The notes beneath the pieces were generated by a model, which ran no database searches, was not told where the DNA came from, and saw nothing but the letters and a program-made list of their open reading frames with translations. From JALOLG01 sp963776935 (GTDB taxonomy: Bacteria; Actinomycetota; Acidimicrobiia; Acidimicrobiales; Ilumatobacteraceae): a stretch of 64,000 bases of DNA. This document shows positions 43,326 to 52,442 of the stretch, one piece after another. The position numbers were made by a program, and so were the translations under genes. Numbering within the stretch: position 1 is the first letter of the stretch; every line of letters starts with the position of its first letter. Where the stretch lies: positions 1 to 64,000 of the forward strand of contig CAVZOP010000004.1 in the NCBI GenBank assembly GCA_963776935.1, written 5' to 3'.

Positions 43326-44354
43326 ATGTCGAACGTGACCGATCCGAACCCGCCTGGCGCCGAGTCATGGCTGGCGCCCGGTGGTGTGCTGACCGCGATC
43401 GAGGCCAGCGAGCTCCCGAGGTTCCAGTCCGGTTTCCCGCCCCAGCACGTGCTGTTGACGCTCATCGGCGAGTACGGCCTGCACATCGGCGACCCGATCC
43501 CGTCGGCGTCGCTGGTGCTGATCCTCGGCGAGTTCGGCGTCACTCAGGCCGGGGCCAGGGCGGCGATCGCCAGGCTCGCCCGTCGCGGGATCCTCGTGCC
43601 GACCAGGTCGGGCCGCACGACCGCGTACGCGATGACCGAGCGGTGCGCCTGGATGGTGGCCGAAGGCCGGCGCCTGACGCTCGAGTTCACCGGCGCGCTG
43701 CGGTCGTGGGACGGGCATTGGACGCTCGTCAGCTACTCCATCGCCCAGGAACGGCGCGCCCAGCGGGCGCTGCTGCGGACCCGCCTGCGCTGGCTGGGGT
43801 TCGCACCGCTGCAGGACGGGCTGTGGATCTCGCCACGCCCGCCGGGTGCGCAGCTGCACGAGGCGCTCGCCGACCTCGGGGTCGGGTCGTGTGCCGTGTT
43901 CGTGGCCGATCCGGTGCCCGGACCCGACCGTCTCGATCCACTCGCCGCGTGGGATCTCGACGAGGCGCGTGCTGCGTACTCGGAGTTCATCGACGAGTTC
44001 CGGCCGGTCGCCCAGGCGCTGCGCCGAGGCCGCGTGAGCGCCGCCGAGGCGCTGATCGCGCGGACCCGCCTGACGTACCGCTGGTTCGCGTTCGCCAACA
44101 GCCAGACCGAGCTCCCCGAGGCGCTGCTGCCGGCGAACTGGCTGGGAGCGATCGCTCGTCAGCTCTTCGAGGAGCTGTACGACGGCCTGGGTCCGCTGGC
44201 CGCGCTGCGGATCACGCAACACATCGGTGCCCACGACACCACGCTCGCCGGCGAGGTCAGGTCGTTCGAGTGCAACGAGCCGATCGACGACACCGCACTG
44301 GCCCGCCGCGCCTCGAGTACGGCATCGAGCACTGTGCCGACGGCCGGCCAATGA
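43326..44354 (+). CDS. PaaX family transcriptional regulator
   Basis: A 342-residue regulator. Winged-helix part: PPQHVLLTLIGEYGLHIGDPIPSASLVLILGEFGVTQAGARAAIARLARRGILVPTRSGR, followed by the PaaX central domain (WDGHWTLVSYSIAQERRAQRALLRTRLRWLGF with GLWISPR) and C-terminal domain (RLTYRWFAFANSQTELPEALLPANWLG). PaaX represses phenylacetate catabolism through phenylacetyl-CoA; relatives control other aromatic pathways. No paa genes are nearby, so the likely targets are the LLM/hydrolase genes that follow. Start ATG 43326. Confidence 0.88.
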   Translation: MSNVTDPNPPGAESWLAPGGVLTAIEASELPRFQSGFPPQHVLLTLIGEYGLHIGDPIPSASLVLILGEFGVTQAGARAAIARLARRGILVPTRSGRTTAYAMTERCAWMVAEGRRLTLEFTGALRSWDGHWTLVSYSIAQERRAQRALLRTRLRWLGFAPLQDGLWISPRPPGAQLHEALADLGVGSCAVFVADPVPGPDRLDPLAAWDLDEARAAYSEFIDEFRPVAQALRRGRVSAAEALIARTRLTYRWFAFANSQTELPEALLPANWLGAIARQLFEELYDGLGPLAALRITQHIGAHDTTLAGEVRSFECNEPIDDTALARRASSTASSTVPTAGQ

Positions 44355-44370
44355 GCGACAGATTTGCCTC

Positions 44371-44399
44371 TTCCAGTTCGATGAAGTGTCGTATATAGT
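44371..44399 (+). promoter_or_regulatory. Possible promoter of the LLM-hydrolase operon
   Basis: TATAGT at 44394-44399 is a good -10 in a locally AT-rich patch (GTATATAGTG), with a weak TTCCAG 17 bases upstream. GAAGTG occurs on both sides (44383 and 44405), a possible operator for the PaaX-type regulator. Confidence 0.35.
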
Positions 44400-44436
44400 G
44401 AACGAAGTGCGCCAGACCACGGCGCAGCTCTGAGGG

Positions 44437-45549
44437 GTGACATTGAAGATCGAGTTCTTCCAGACCATGAACTACCACGGGCCGCTCGACGTCGACTCGT
44501 GGCCGGCACCACCGCGCGCCTGTGAGAGCGAGTGGACCAAGCTCACGTACGAGCACTCGCTCGACGAGTGCGCGGCTGCGCTCGACGCCGGGTTCGACTC
44601 GTTGAACTTCGCCGAGCACCACTACTCGCCGAAGCAACTGACACCCAACCCGGTGTTCTTCGCCGCCCTGGCCGGACAGCGCTTCAAGGACGCCCAGATC
44701 GGCGTGATGGGCACCGACCTTCCGCTGAACAACCCGGTGCGAATCGCCGAGGAGTACTCGATGCTCGACAACCTCCTCGACGGACGGCTCCGCATCGCGA
44801 TGCTGCGCGGCACGCCCAACGAGTACCTCACGTACGGCTCGAACCCATGGGAGTCGCGCGAGCGCTACGAGGAGGGCACGTTGCTCCTCCAAGCGTGCTT
44901 CACCGAGCCCGAACCGTTCGGCTGGGAAGGTCGCTACTACCGCTTCCGCAACATCGCCGTGTGGCCGCGTCGTGTGCAGGATCCGCACCCGCGGATCTTG
45001 ATCTCCGGCAACAGCAAGGACGGCGCGATCTTCGCCGGCACGCACGGCTTCGATCTCGGCTTCTCGTACATGGCGCCCGAGAAGTGCGCGGTCCACGCCG
45101 ATCTCTATCGCGAGACGGCACGGGCCAACGGTTGGGAGCCGACTGCCGACAACATCCAGTACCGCCACTTCATGTACGTCGCCCCGACCGATGCCGACGT
45201 CGCCGAGGCTCGCCCGGCGTTCGAGGGCAAGGGCCTGATGAGCATCTTCAGCGGTGCCACGCCCGACACGATGCTGACGATGATGCAGATCGGAGCCGCG
45301 ATGGGAGGTGTGCCGAAGCACGTCAAGATCGAGCCGGGCATGGCCCCGCCGATGGTGCCGGCACCCGCGTTCTACGGATCACCCGACACCGTGAACGCGG
45401 AGATCGCCGAGGCATCTCGCGTGCTCGGCATGGGACGGCTCGAGATCTCGGTGGGCGGTGTCAACCCGCTCGCCCACGACACGATGCTGTCGACGTTGAA
45501 ACTGATCGGCGAAGAGGTCGTTCCGGTCGTGCACGCCGAGAAATGGTGA
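44437..45549 (+). CDS. LLM-class flavin-dependent oxidoreductase 2
   Basis: A 370-residue luciferase-like monooxygenase: MTLKIEFFQTMNYHG, SLNFAEHHYSPKQLTPNP, IGVMGTDLPLNNPVRIAEEYSMLDNLLDGRLRIAMLRGTP and RILISGNSKDGAIFAGTHG. The EHHY motif is the flavin/substrate pocket signature. GTG start with GAGGGG upstream. It is followed after six bases by an alpha/beta hydrolase and then another LLM gene, which together look like a catabolic operon controlled by the PaaX-type protein. Confidence 0.88.
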   Translation: MTLKIEFFQTMNYHGPLDVDSWPAPPRACESEWTKLTYEHSLDECAAALDAGFDSLNFAEHHYSPKQLTPNPVFFAALAGQRFKDAQIGVMGTDLPLNNPVRIAEEYSMLDNLLDGRLRIAMLRGTPNEYLTYGSNPWESRERYEEGTLLLQACFTEPEPFGWEGRYYRFRNIAVWPRRVQDPHPRILISGNSKDGAIFAGTHGFDLGFSYMAPEKCAVHADLYRETARANGWEPTADNIQYRHFMYVAPTDADVAEARPAFEGKGLMSIFSGATPDTMLTMMQIGAAMGGVPKHVKIEPGMAPPMVPAPAFYGSPDTVNAEIAEASRVLGMGRLEISVGGVNPLAHDTMLSTLKLIGEEVVPVVHAEKW

Positions 45550-45555
45550 GGAGAC

Positions 45556-46386
45556 ATGATGGCTGACACCGCGACCATCGACACGGACGGCACGGCCGTC
45601 GGCGCCGCGTTCCGGCGCCAGACGATCACCGCCGCCGGATTCGACGTGACCTACTACGAGGCCGGGGCGGGCGAGCCGTTGCTGTGTCTACCGGGAGCCG
45701 GCGGACCACATATGCGGATCGCCCTCGATCTGCTGGCGCACGAGCACCGCGTGATCGTGCTCGAGCTCCCCGGGTGGGGGAACCAACCCAACGATGTCGC
45801 CGACTTCGACGGCCTCGCCGAGCAGGTGGCGCTGATCGCCACCGCGATCGGGCTCGACACGTTCCATCTGATGGGGACGTCGCTCGGCGGCGCGTGCGCA
45901 CTGCACCTGGCGACGTTGTACCCCGAACGCGTGCTCTCGATGGTGCTCGAAGCGCCCGCCAAGTTCCGCGAGGCGTCAGTGAACCCGGCCGACCTGGCGC
46001 CCGACGAATTCGTCAAGGCGTTCCGCACCCACCCAGAGCGGATCCCCCCCATGGAGCCGCTCGACCCGGAGTTCCTCGCCCGCGTGTGGCCGACGGTCGA
46101 GCGGTTGGTGGGCGACGGAACGGTCGACGAGGCGTTCTCGGCCCGGCTCGCGGCCTCACCGACTCGCACGTTGGTGTTGTTCGGTCGTGACGACGGCGTG
46201 ATCAACCCGATCAACGGGCGCACGTACCGGCGGCTGATGAAGAACTCGACGCTGCAGTACGTGTACTCCGCCGCCCACGACATCCAGGGTGACCGGCCGG
46301 AGGCCTTCGCCGAGACGGTCGGCGACTTCTTGCGCCGGGGGATGAACTTCATGATCAACGAGAGCGACGGACTGCTCAACCCGTAG
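45556..46386 (+). CDS. Alpha/beta hydrolase
   Basis: A 276-residue alpha/beta fold enzyme. Oxyanion region LLCLPGAGGPHMRIAL, nucleophile Ser in MGTSLGGACAL, acid Asp in VLFGRDDGVINPING, His in YSAAHDIQGDRPEAF. The usual C-terminal His is followed by Asp, as in meta-cleavage-product hydrolases and haloperoxidase-like enzymes. Flanked by two LLM monooxygenases, it could hydrolyse an ester or ring-cleavage product made by them; that is inference. Starts ATG six bases after LLM 2. Confidence 0.88.
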   Translation: MMADTATIDTDGTAVGAAFRRQTITAAGFDVTYYEAGAGEPLLCLPGAGGPHMRIALDLLAHEHRVIVLELPGWGNQPNDVADFDGLAEQVALIATAIGLDTFHLMGTSLGGACALHLATLYPERVLSMVLEAPAKFREASVNPADLAPDEFVKAFRTHPERIPPMEPLDPEFLARVWPTVERLVGDGTVDEAFSARLAASPTRTLVLFGRDDGVINPINGRTYRRLMKNSTLQYVYSAAHDIQGDRPEAFAETVGDFLRRGMNFMINESDGLLNP

Positions 46387-46404
46387 GTACAAGGAAGGCA
46401 GCAC

Positions 46405-47289
46405 GTGCGAGTCGGCGTCGACATCCCCTACCTGGCGGCACCACACGATGTTCGGCGGTACGTGCAGGCGATGGAGGACCTCGGTTTCGATCACCTCGGA
46501 TTCTCCGAGCACGTCTGCTGCACCGTCGACTCGCAGTTCCCGGCGCCGTTCTTCACGTTCGACGAACCATGGCGTGAGACGGTGACGATGGCGACGTTCG
46601 TCGCCGGTGTCACACAGCGAATCGAGGTGAACCCATCGATGATGCTGATGCCGCTCTACCACCCGGTCCTCGCCGCCAAGCAGTTGGCCGAGATCGCCGG
46701 CCTGAGCGACGGCCGGTTGCGGGTGGCCACGAGCATCGGTTGGAACCACCGCGAGATCGAGACACTCGGGGTCGACCCGACCACCCGCGGCGCACGCTTC
46801 GAAGAGCAGATCGAGGTCATGCGTCGCCTCTGGACGGAGCGCGTCGTCGACCACGCGGGTCGGTTCTTCGAGCTGCGCCAGGTGGGCATCAGCCCTCGCC
46901 CGGCCGCGCCGATCCCGCTGTGGATGGGTGCCGGACGCATCGACCAGGGCGGTATCCCGAGCGACTTCGCGGTGCGGCGGGCGGCCCGCATCGCCGACGG
47001 GTTCAAGTTCGCGGCGCCGACGTTCCTCGAACGCGACGAGGTCGCCCGGGTCGTCGACGACCTGCGGACCGCCGTCGCCGCGGAAGGTCGTGATCCCGAC
47101 CAGTTCGGCATCGAGGTGCGGATGATCGCCCAGGCGGTCGTTCCGGCCGACTGGGATGGTGTGATCGAGTGGGCGAACGGTCTCGGCGTCAGCCACTTCA
47201 GCTTCGCCAACCGGATCGTGGGTGGATCGCTCGACGAGCAGATCGAGACCTGCCGGCAGTTCGTGGAGGCGACGCGTCCCGGATGGTGA
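46405..47289 (+). CDS. LLM-class flavin-dependent oxidoreductase 3 (F420-type subgroup likely)
   Basis: A 294-residue luciferase-like protein: MRVGVDIPYLAAPHDVRRYVQAMEDLGFDHLGFSEH, VNPSMMLMPLYHPVLAAKQLAEIAGLSDGRLRVATSIGWN, RGARFEEQIEVMRRLW and PIPLWMGAG. The GxGWN with RGxRxdE pattern is typical of probable F420-dependent oxidoreductases; the cofactor cannot be proved from sequence. Last gene of the presumed operon, 18 bases after the hydrolase, with AAGGAAGG before its GTG start. Confidence 0.86.
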   Translation: MRVGVDIPYLAAPHDVRRYVQAMEDLGFDHLGFSEHVCCTVDSQFPAPFFTFDEPWRETVTMATFVAGVTQRIEVNPSMMLMPLYHPVLAAKQLAEIAGLSDGRLRVATSIGWNHREIETLGVDPTTRGARFEEQIEVMRRLWTERVVDHAGRFFELRQVGISPRPAAPIPLWMGAGRIDQGGIPSDFAVRRAARIADGFKFAAPTFLERDEVARVVDDLRTAVAAEGRDPDQFGIEVRMIAQAVVPADWDGVIEWANGLGVSHFSFANRIVGGSLDEQIETCRQFVEATRPGW

Positions 47290-47314
47290 CCGCGCGGCGA
47301 CGGCCTGGTTCGAT

Positions 47315-48034
47315 TCAGACGGGTGCGGTCACGTAGGCGTGGAGCACGCCGTTCGGTGACACCGCCGTCGCGAGTCCCTCACGGCGCGCCGTTCGGACGG
47401 AGTCCGACACCGTCAGCACGACTCCGCTGCACGTGATGATCCACGCCGTGACGGTGGCGGTGCCGACGAACACCACGACCGGCACGGTCAAGAGCAGCGT
47501 CAGGCTGGTGGCCGCGGCGAGGGCGTTGACGCCGGCCCACAGATAAGTGAGGCGGCGGAACAGTTGGGTCACCGCTGGTCGGTCGAGCACGTCAGCGGTC
47601 AGCGGACAGAAGTCGTTGGCGAAGCGTGCGACGAGCGGTCGACCGAACACGACCGACATGGCGAAGAACGCGGCCGTGGCGACGGTGCGCAGGATCGGCT
47701 GGAAGAAGTACACGAAGTCGTTGTTGCTGAACAGGTAGACCGCGGTGCGGACCGAGATCCCCAACGCCGCCAGCACCAGCAGGCCGGGCACCGGGTTGCC
47801 GGTGACGAGCCGACGACCCACCGCGCCGTAGGTCCAGCACAGTGCAGCGAGGATCGCCCACTTCAGCTCGAACGTCAGGAAGAACACGTAGAACAGCGCG
47901 GTCGGGATGAGCGTCGCCTCGATGAGGAACGGCACCATCCGGCGGATCACGGCGAAGATGACCGAGAGCTTGGAGGGGTGCATCCGCCACGTCGCGCTCG
48001 GGAGTTCCGCAGCAGCGATCGTGGGTGCACTCAT
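47315..48034 (-). CDS. Polytopic membrane protein of the VC0807-like group (tentative)
   Basis: A 239-residue integral membrane protein with about six helices, for example FLIEATLIPTALFYVFFLTF, WAILAALCWTYGAVGRRLV, VPGLLVLAALGISVRTAVY and ALAAATSLTLLLTVPVVVFV. The motif LLEA..P...FY followed by a short helix and an aromatic-rich FLFFQPIL-type loop is reminiscent of VC0807-family proteins. No transport or enzyme motif was seen. It converges with the LLM operon. Confidence 0.65.
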   Translation of the reverse strand: MSAPTIAAAELPSATWRMHPSKLSVIFAVIRRMVPFLIEATLIPTALFYVFFLTFELKWAILAALCWTYGAVGRRLVTGNPVPGLLVLAALGISVRTAVYLFSNNDFVYFFQPILRTVATAAFFAMSVVFGRPLVARFANDFCPLTADVLDRPAVTQLFRRLTYLWAGVNALAAATSLTLLLTVPVVVFVGTATVTAWIITCSGVVLTVSDSVRTARREGLATAVSPNGVLHAYVTAPV

Positions 48035-48189
48035 GGCGGCTCCTACCAGTCGACGGCGTCAAGCGAGGCGCCACCAGGGACTGGAGCAACGCACCCCCGG
48101 ACCCTGTCCGCACACAGCGTCCGACACGTTCGGGACGGTTTTCGTGTCACCGTCAGGGTACCCGCCGGCGATCGACAACTCCCCGCGAC

Positions 48190-48780
48190 TCAGGAACCTT
48201 CTTTGCGTGCCCGGACGAGCAGTGTTGTCGGAACCGGGGAGCGCTCGGTGACGCCGAGCTCGTGCATCACGTCGACGCGGAAGTTGGCGCGCCCGAGGGC
48301 CGTGAACCAGTCCTCGACGGTGCGCGAGCTCGATCCGTAGGGGGCGGCGACCTCGCCCTGGAACACGTCGGCGAACGGGTGGCGCAAGCGGATCACGAAC
48401 GACCGGCTCGGCTTGAGCACGCGGTGGACCTGACGGAGAAGCCGACCGAGGTCCTCGACTGCTTCGAGTGTGCCGTTGGCGAGCACGACCTCGACCGAAC
48501 CGCTGGTCGCGAACTCCAGATCGGCGAGCTCGGCGATGTGGCACTCGACCCGGACTTCGGCCTCGCCGGCCTTCTCACGGAGCTTGGCGATCCGCCCGCT
48601 GTCGGGATCGACCGCCAGCGACTTGGCACCTGCCCGGGCGAACGCGATCGCGTTGTAATAGCTCGACACGCCGAGCTCGAGCGCCCGTTTCCCCTCGCTG
48701 ACGTCGCCGCACAGGCGCAGGTCGTGGTCGCTCGGGAGGTCTCTGCCGTACATGACGCTCGAGTACGTGTCGGCGCTCAC
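48190..48780 (-). CDS. Class I SAM-dependent methyltransferase
   Basis: A 196-residue methyltransferase: GKRALELGVSSYYNAIAFARAG is motif I in a variant form, SLAVDPDSGRI gives the acidic end of beta 2, VEVVLANGTLEAVEDLGRLLRQVHRVLKPSRSFVIRLRHPF motifs II-III. The glycine loop ELGVSSYYNA lacks the usual GxGxG, although the position is clear. Substrate unknown. Its start is about 95 bp from the divergent DUF5318 gene. Confidence 0.82.
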   Translation of the reverse strand: MSADTYSSVMYGRDLPSDHDLRLCGDVSEGKRALELGVSSYYNAIAFARAGAKSLAVDPDSGRIAKLREKAGEAEVRVECHIAELADLEFATSGSVEVVLANGTLEAVEDLGRLLRQVHRVLKPSRSFVIRLRHPFADVFQGEVAAPYGSSSRTVEDWFTALGRANFRVDVMHELGVTERSPVPTTLLVRARKEGS

Positions 48781-48874
48781 GCTTCCAGTGTGGTCCGGCC
48801 GTCCGGCCGGTGCACGGATGCTCGCAACCGAGTCGTCGTACGGCGCTCGATCCCGACGTGGCTACCCTTGCGCC

Positions 48875-49270
48875 ATGAGCTTCTCTGTCGGGGCACTACG
48901 CGGTGGTCCGGAGCGTCGCGGCGTCGTCGACCACCGGCTCGCCCGGCGGATGCTCATCAACCAGGTCCGGGTCGGGCGAATCTCGCGTGAACACGTGTGC
49001 GACGCGCACCCCGAGCTGATCCGGGCGGCGAAGAACGTCGGAACGCAGACCAAGACCCGCTGCCCGATCTGTGAAGAGAGCGATCTCAAGCTCGTCACGT
49101 ACGTGTTCGGGTCGCGGCTGCCGGCACACGGTCGTTGCGTGTCGACGGCCAAGGAGATGCGGCGACTCGGATCGAGGACCGACGAGCTGACCGCATACGT
49201 GGTCGAGGCGTGCGTCGAGTGTCGCTGGCATCACTTGCTCCGCGTGCTGCCCGTCGGCGGCAACTCCTGA
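48875..49270 (+). CDS. DUF5318 family protein (zinc-ribbon-like)
   Basis: A 131-residue protein: GVVDHRLARRMLINQVRVGRISREHVCDAHPELIRAAKNVGTQTKTRCPICEE, then YVFGSRLPAHGRCV and YVVEACVECRWHHLLRVLPVG. The two CxxC pairs suggest a zinc ribbon. Members occur in the same block as ponA and rpsF in mycobacteria; no function is known. ATG at 48875; the open frame further upstream overlaps the divergent methyltransferase. Confidence 0.85.
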   Translation: MSFSVGALRGGPERRGVVDHRLARRMLINQVRVGRISREHVCDAHPELIRAAKNVGTQTKTRCPICEESDLKLVTYVFGSRLPAHGRCVSTAKEMRRLGSRTDELTAYVVEACVECRWHHLLRVLPVGGNS

Positions 49271-49294
49271 CCCAGCCATCGCGGTGATCCGGCT

Positions 49295-50170
49295 GTGAGC
49301 GCGTCATCGACCGACTCGGCTACGAACGGTGCGGGGTCGACCGTCCTCGTCACGGGATGCAGCTCCGGGTTCGGCCTCCTCACGGCAGTGCTGTTCGCCG
49401 AGCGCGGGCATCACGTCGTGGCGACGATGCGCGACACCACCAAGGCTGACCAGTTGCTCGGGGCAGCAGCCGCCTCGGGCGTCGCCGTCGAGGTCGCCGA
49501 GCTCGACGTCAGCTCCAGCGCATCGGTGCAGCACGCTGTCGACACCGTCGTCGAATCGAGGGGAAGCCTCGACGTGGTCGTCAACAACGCCGGCATCGAA
49601 CTGTTCGGGGCGGTCCACCTGGTCAGCGACGAAGAGGCGACCCGCCAGCTCGACACCAACGTGCTCGGCATCGTGCGCGTGGCACGAGCGGTCGTACCGC
49701 ACATGGTGCGCCAGGGCCGCGGGGCGATCGTCAACGTCGGTTCCGTCGCCGGCAAGGTCGGGGTGCCGTACTCGGGTCTGTACGCGGCGAGCAAGCATGC
49801 CGTCGAGGCGATCACCGAAGCGATGCACTTCGAGCTCGCCCAGCTCGGCATCCGGGTGGCGGTGGTCGAACCGGGGCAGTTCGCGACCGGGCTGTCCGGC
49901 AACTCCGTCATCGCCGCGGGCATGCCCGAGGAGTCGGCCGAGTATGTGCGCTGGCAGGCGTTCCGGGGTCGGATGCGACAGCTCGTGGGCGGCGAGCCGG
50001 CGGATGCCCGGCTGGTGGCCGACGTCATCTACGAGGCGGCGACCACGACCGAGCCGCGGTTGCGGTGGCCGGTGGGGGTCGACGCCACGCTGGTGCTCGA
50101 CGCCAAGGCGGCGATGTCGTTCGAGGACTTCGAAGCGGCGATGCGCACCACCCTCGACTGGCACGAGTGA
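49295..50170 (+). CDS. Short-chain dehydrogenase/reductase
   Basis: A 291-residue classical SDR: cofactor loop VLVTGCSSGFGLL, NNAG in DVVVNNAGIELFG, catalytic Ser in VNVGSVAGKVG and YxxxK in YAASKHA. After the beta-2 strand an Arg (ATMRDTTK) favours NADP(H). Substrate unknown; the larger C-terminal part resembles ketoreductase-type SDRs acting on hydrophobic substrates. GTG start. Its end is three bases from the end of a truncated methyltransferase gene on the other strand. Confidence 0.88.
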   Translation: MSASSTDSATNGAGSTVLVTGCSSGFGLLTAVLFAERGHHVVATMRDTTKADQLLGAAAASGVAVEVAELDVSSSASVQHAVDTVVESRGSLDVVVNNAGIELFGAVHLVSDEEATRQLDTNVLGIVRVARAVVPHMVRQGRGAIVNVGSVAGKVGVPYSGLYAASKHAVEAITEAMHFELAQLGIRVAVVEPGQFATGLSGNSVIAAGMPEESAEYVRWQAFRGRMRQLVGGEPADARLVADVIYEAATTTEPRLRWPVGVDATLVLDAKAAMSFEDFEAAMRTTLDWHE

Positions 50171-50172
50171 CG

Positions 50173-50409
50173 TCAGGCGTCGCGGGCGCGCACGATCGCA
50201 CGCACCATCGTCCATGGCAACGGACTCTTGACCTGTTCAGGTCGAAGCGGCCGGTAACGAAGCGGCCGAAGTACACGGGGGAAGACGATCCGTCGCGCAT
50301 CCCGTCGAGCGCGGAGGAAGCCGCGCATCATCCGCTGCGCGATGGGGTTGGTCGTGGCGTACTTGTCGTACGTGTTGCCAGTCGGAACGTCGGTGGTCCC
50401 CGTGTTCAT
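50173..50409 (-). pseudogene. Truncated methyltransferase gene (N-terminal start only)
   Basis: From the ATG at 50409 the product starts NTGTTDVPTGNTYDKYATTN and PIAQRMMRGFLRA, which is the characteristic beginning of a group of actinobacterial SAM-dependent methyltransferases found beside GT-C glycosyltransferases. After that the sequence becomes Arg/Pro-rich and stops at 78 residues; the SAM-binding part is absent in all frames. I read it as a gene remnant left by a deletion. Confidence 0.5.
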
Positions 50410-50750
50410 GCAGGCGGCACCTGCGTGGGTGGCTTGGTCGCACGTACGACGAGATCGGCGAGCAGGCAGATTGTGATCGCCTGCAAACGACGCCATCAGG
50501 ATCAGCAGCGTGTCGGCGGCGAGGCGAAAGTCCTTGTCGATCCAGTCGAAGACGAGCTTGCCCATGCCGATCGTCAGGAACGTGAGCCTTGCCGGGCGGA
50601 AGACCCTCGAGGGTTGTACGACAGCGACATCCGAACGACCTGAAGCAGTTACCGCTTGGTGTCGCGCCCGGCGCAATTCGATGCCGTTTCGTGTTTATCG
50701 GATTCAGGCGTGGGTGCGGGATCGGCACGCCGGCCTCATCAAGCGCGGGT
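50410..50750. other. 341-bp gap with no intact gene
   Basis: A minus-strand frame in this stretch encodes FLTIGMGKLVFDWIDKDF and ADTLLILMASFAG, which look protein-like, but I cannot attach them to a family or a proper start and stop. It may be a remnant between the broken glycosyltransferase and the truncated methyltransferase. Confidence 0.45.
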
Positions 50751-52302
50751 TCAACCCTGTTCTCCCACGTTCCACAGGATCCAGTAATCGTCGGACCACA
50801 CGATCTCGAAGCCGAGGTCACGGCCTTGCGCCTCCGTCAACCTCGGCTGGAAGAAGTCCGAGCCGCGTTGTTGTGCGAAGTAGTCGGCGCGGTCTCGTAT
50901 GCGATCGATGAGGGTCGTCTGGAAGGCGCGCCGGTCGGTGTAGAGCGTCATCATCCGCGCCCGGTAGAAGGCGATGATGTCGTCGGGCCGGGTGAGGCGC
51001 TCGACAGCGTCGAAGACCGGGATGACGCGCGGGTCGGTCGGCCCGAACGGTTGCTGAGAGGTCCGGTTGAAGTCCCTGGCGTCGCCGATGTCCCCCGGGA
51101 GGACCGCGGCGTGAACGGCGACGAGATACAGCAGCGGCACCGCGGCGAACACCGAGACGAGACGACGATCGCGGTGCCCCCACACGATGGCGACGGCTGC
51201 GGCGACCGCGACGGACGCGAAGTACAACACCCAGGGCGTGATCTGGAAGTAGTATCGCCCGACCATTCGGAAGTGGGTGCTGACGGCGATCGCCGAGAGG
51301 CCGGCGATGGCGGCGAGGTGGACCATCGAGTCCCGGTCGTCGTCGGATGCCGATCACCGCGCCGATCGACGGCCGAGCGCGAGGATGAGCACCCCGATCG
51401 CCGGGTGCGAACCGATCCCGATGTGCTGGGTCAGCACGCGCGGGTACCCACCCAGCCGATCGTCGATGTATCCCGGGTTGTTGCCGTTGTCCGGGAACAG
51501 CATCGACGGGAGGAGCAACTGGAACACGGTCGCTGACGACGCGAACGACACGTACGGGACGGCGACATTGCGCCACGGGATGCTGCTGAAGCGCTCGTGG
51601 CGGAGACGACCGGCGATCTCGACGAGCTGCACCACTGCCGATGGCACCGATCAGCACGACCGCCTCGCGTCGGAAGTTGTAGGCGACCGTCACGAGGACG
51701 CCGAGCACCACCAGATCGCGCGTGGCGGCGTCGATCAGACAACCACGCGTTGCGCATCCGGTCGAGCCACCAGATGACGACGGCGACGGCGGCCGCATGT
51801 GGGAACTCCGACAGCAACTGTCCGGTGTGGCTCAACAATGCCGGCGCGGTCGCCATCACGGCGGTGACCGCCAGACGCGAGGACCCGGCCGAGACGCCGG
51901 CGGACGATGCCGTGCACGAGCACCAGCCAGATGCAGAACGCCGCCACCTCGACCAGCTTCGAGCGGTTGTAGTCGAGGTCCCACAGGTGCACGAAGGGCG
52001 ACAGGAGCAGCGGCAGTCCCCACGGATACACGTACGGGCTGAAGGCGCCGGTGGAGTTGATGACGGCGAATCGGTTGTCGGCGACGACTTCGCCGATGTT
52101 GCCGTCGAACAGGCTGCGGGCTTGGCGGAGGTACAGCGCGAAGTCGTCACCCCGGGCGTGACCGTTGCGGTGCAACAAGATGGCGAGCAAGGCGGCGGCC
52201 GCGATCACGAATCCCAGGGCGATCCCACCCAGCCAACGCCGCGCACGGTGCGACTACCTCGAGTGGCGCGTCGCCAACCTCCACGTCGGGATCGTCGCTC
52301 AT
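50751..52302 (-). pseudogene. GT-C type membrane glycosyltransferase, broken into several frames
   Basis: Successive protein-like segments in changing frames make one gene: start MSDDPDVEVGDAPLEVV (ATG 52302), helix LGGIALGFVIAAAALLAIL, GT-C motif RGDDFALYLRQARSLFDGN with Asp pair, AFSPYVYPWGLPLLLSPFVHLW, VMATAPALLSHTGQLLSEFPHA, RDLVVLGVLVTVAYNFRREA, FQLLLPSMLFPDNGNNPGY, and end FEIVWSDDYWILWNVGEQG. At least four single-base shifts are needed. It would be a polyprenyl-phosphate-sugar-dependent enzyme of about 515 residues. Decay is possible, but the shifts have the same sense as those in essential genes. Confidence 0.6.
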
Positions 52303-52442
52303 CGATCAGCGATCAGGCCATTGTCGGTGGCTGGCAACTCCTCCGGACCCAGCGCCCACGAACCCGGCGCGACCGAAGACACGAAATGGGCGCGGCGCCC
52401 TCGAACCAGCCGCGCCATACCAGGACCCCTCCGCGACCGATG

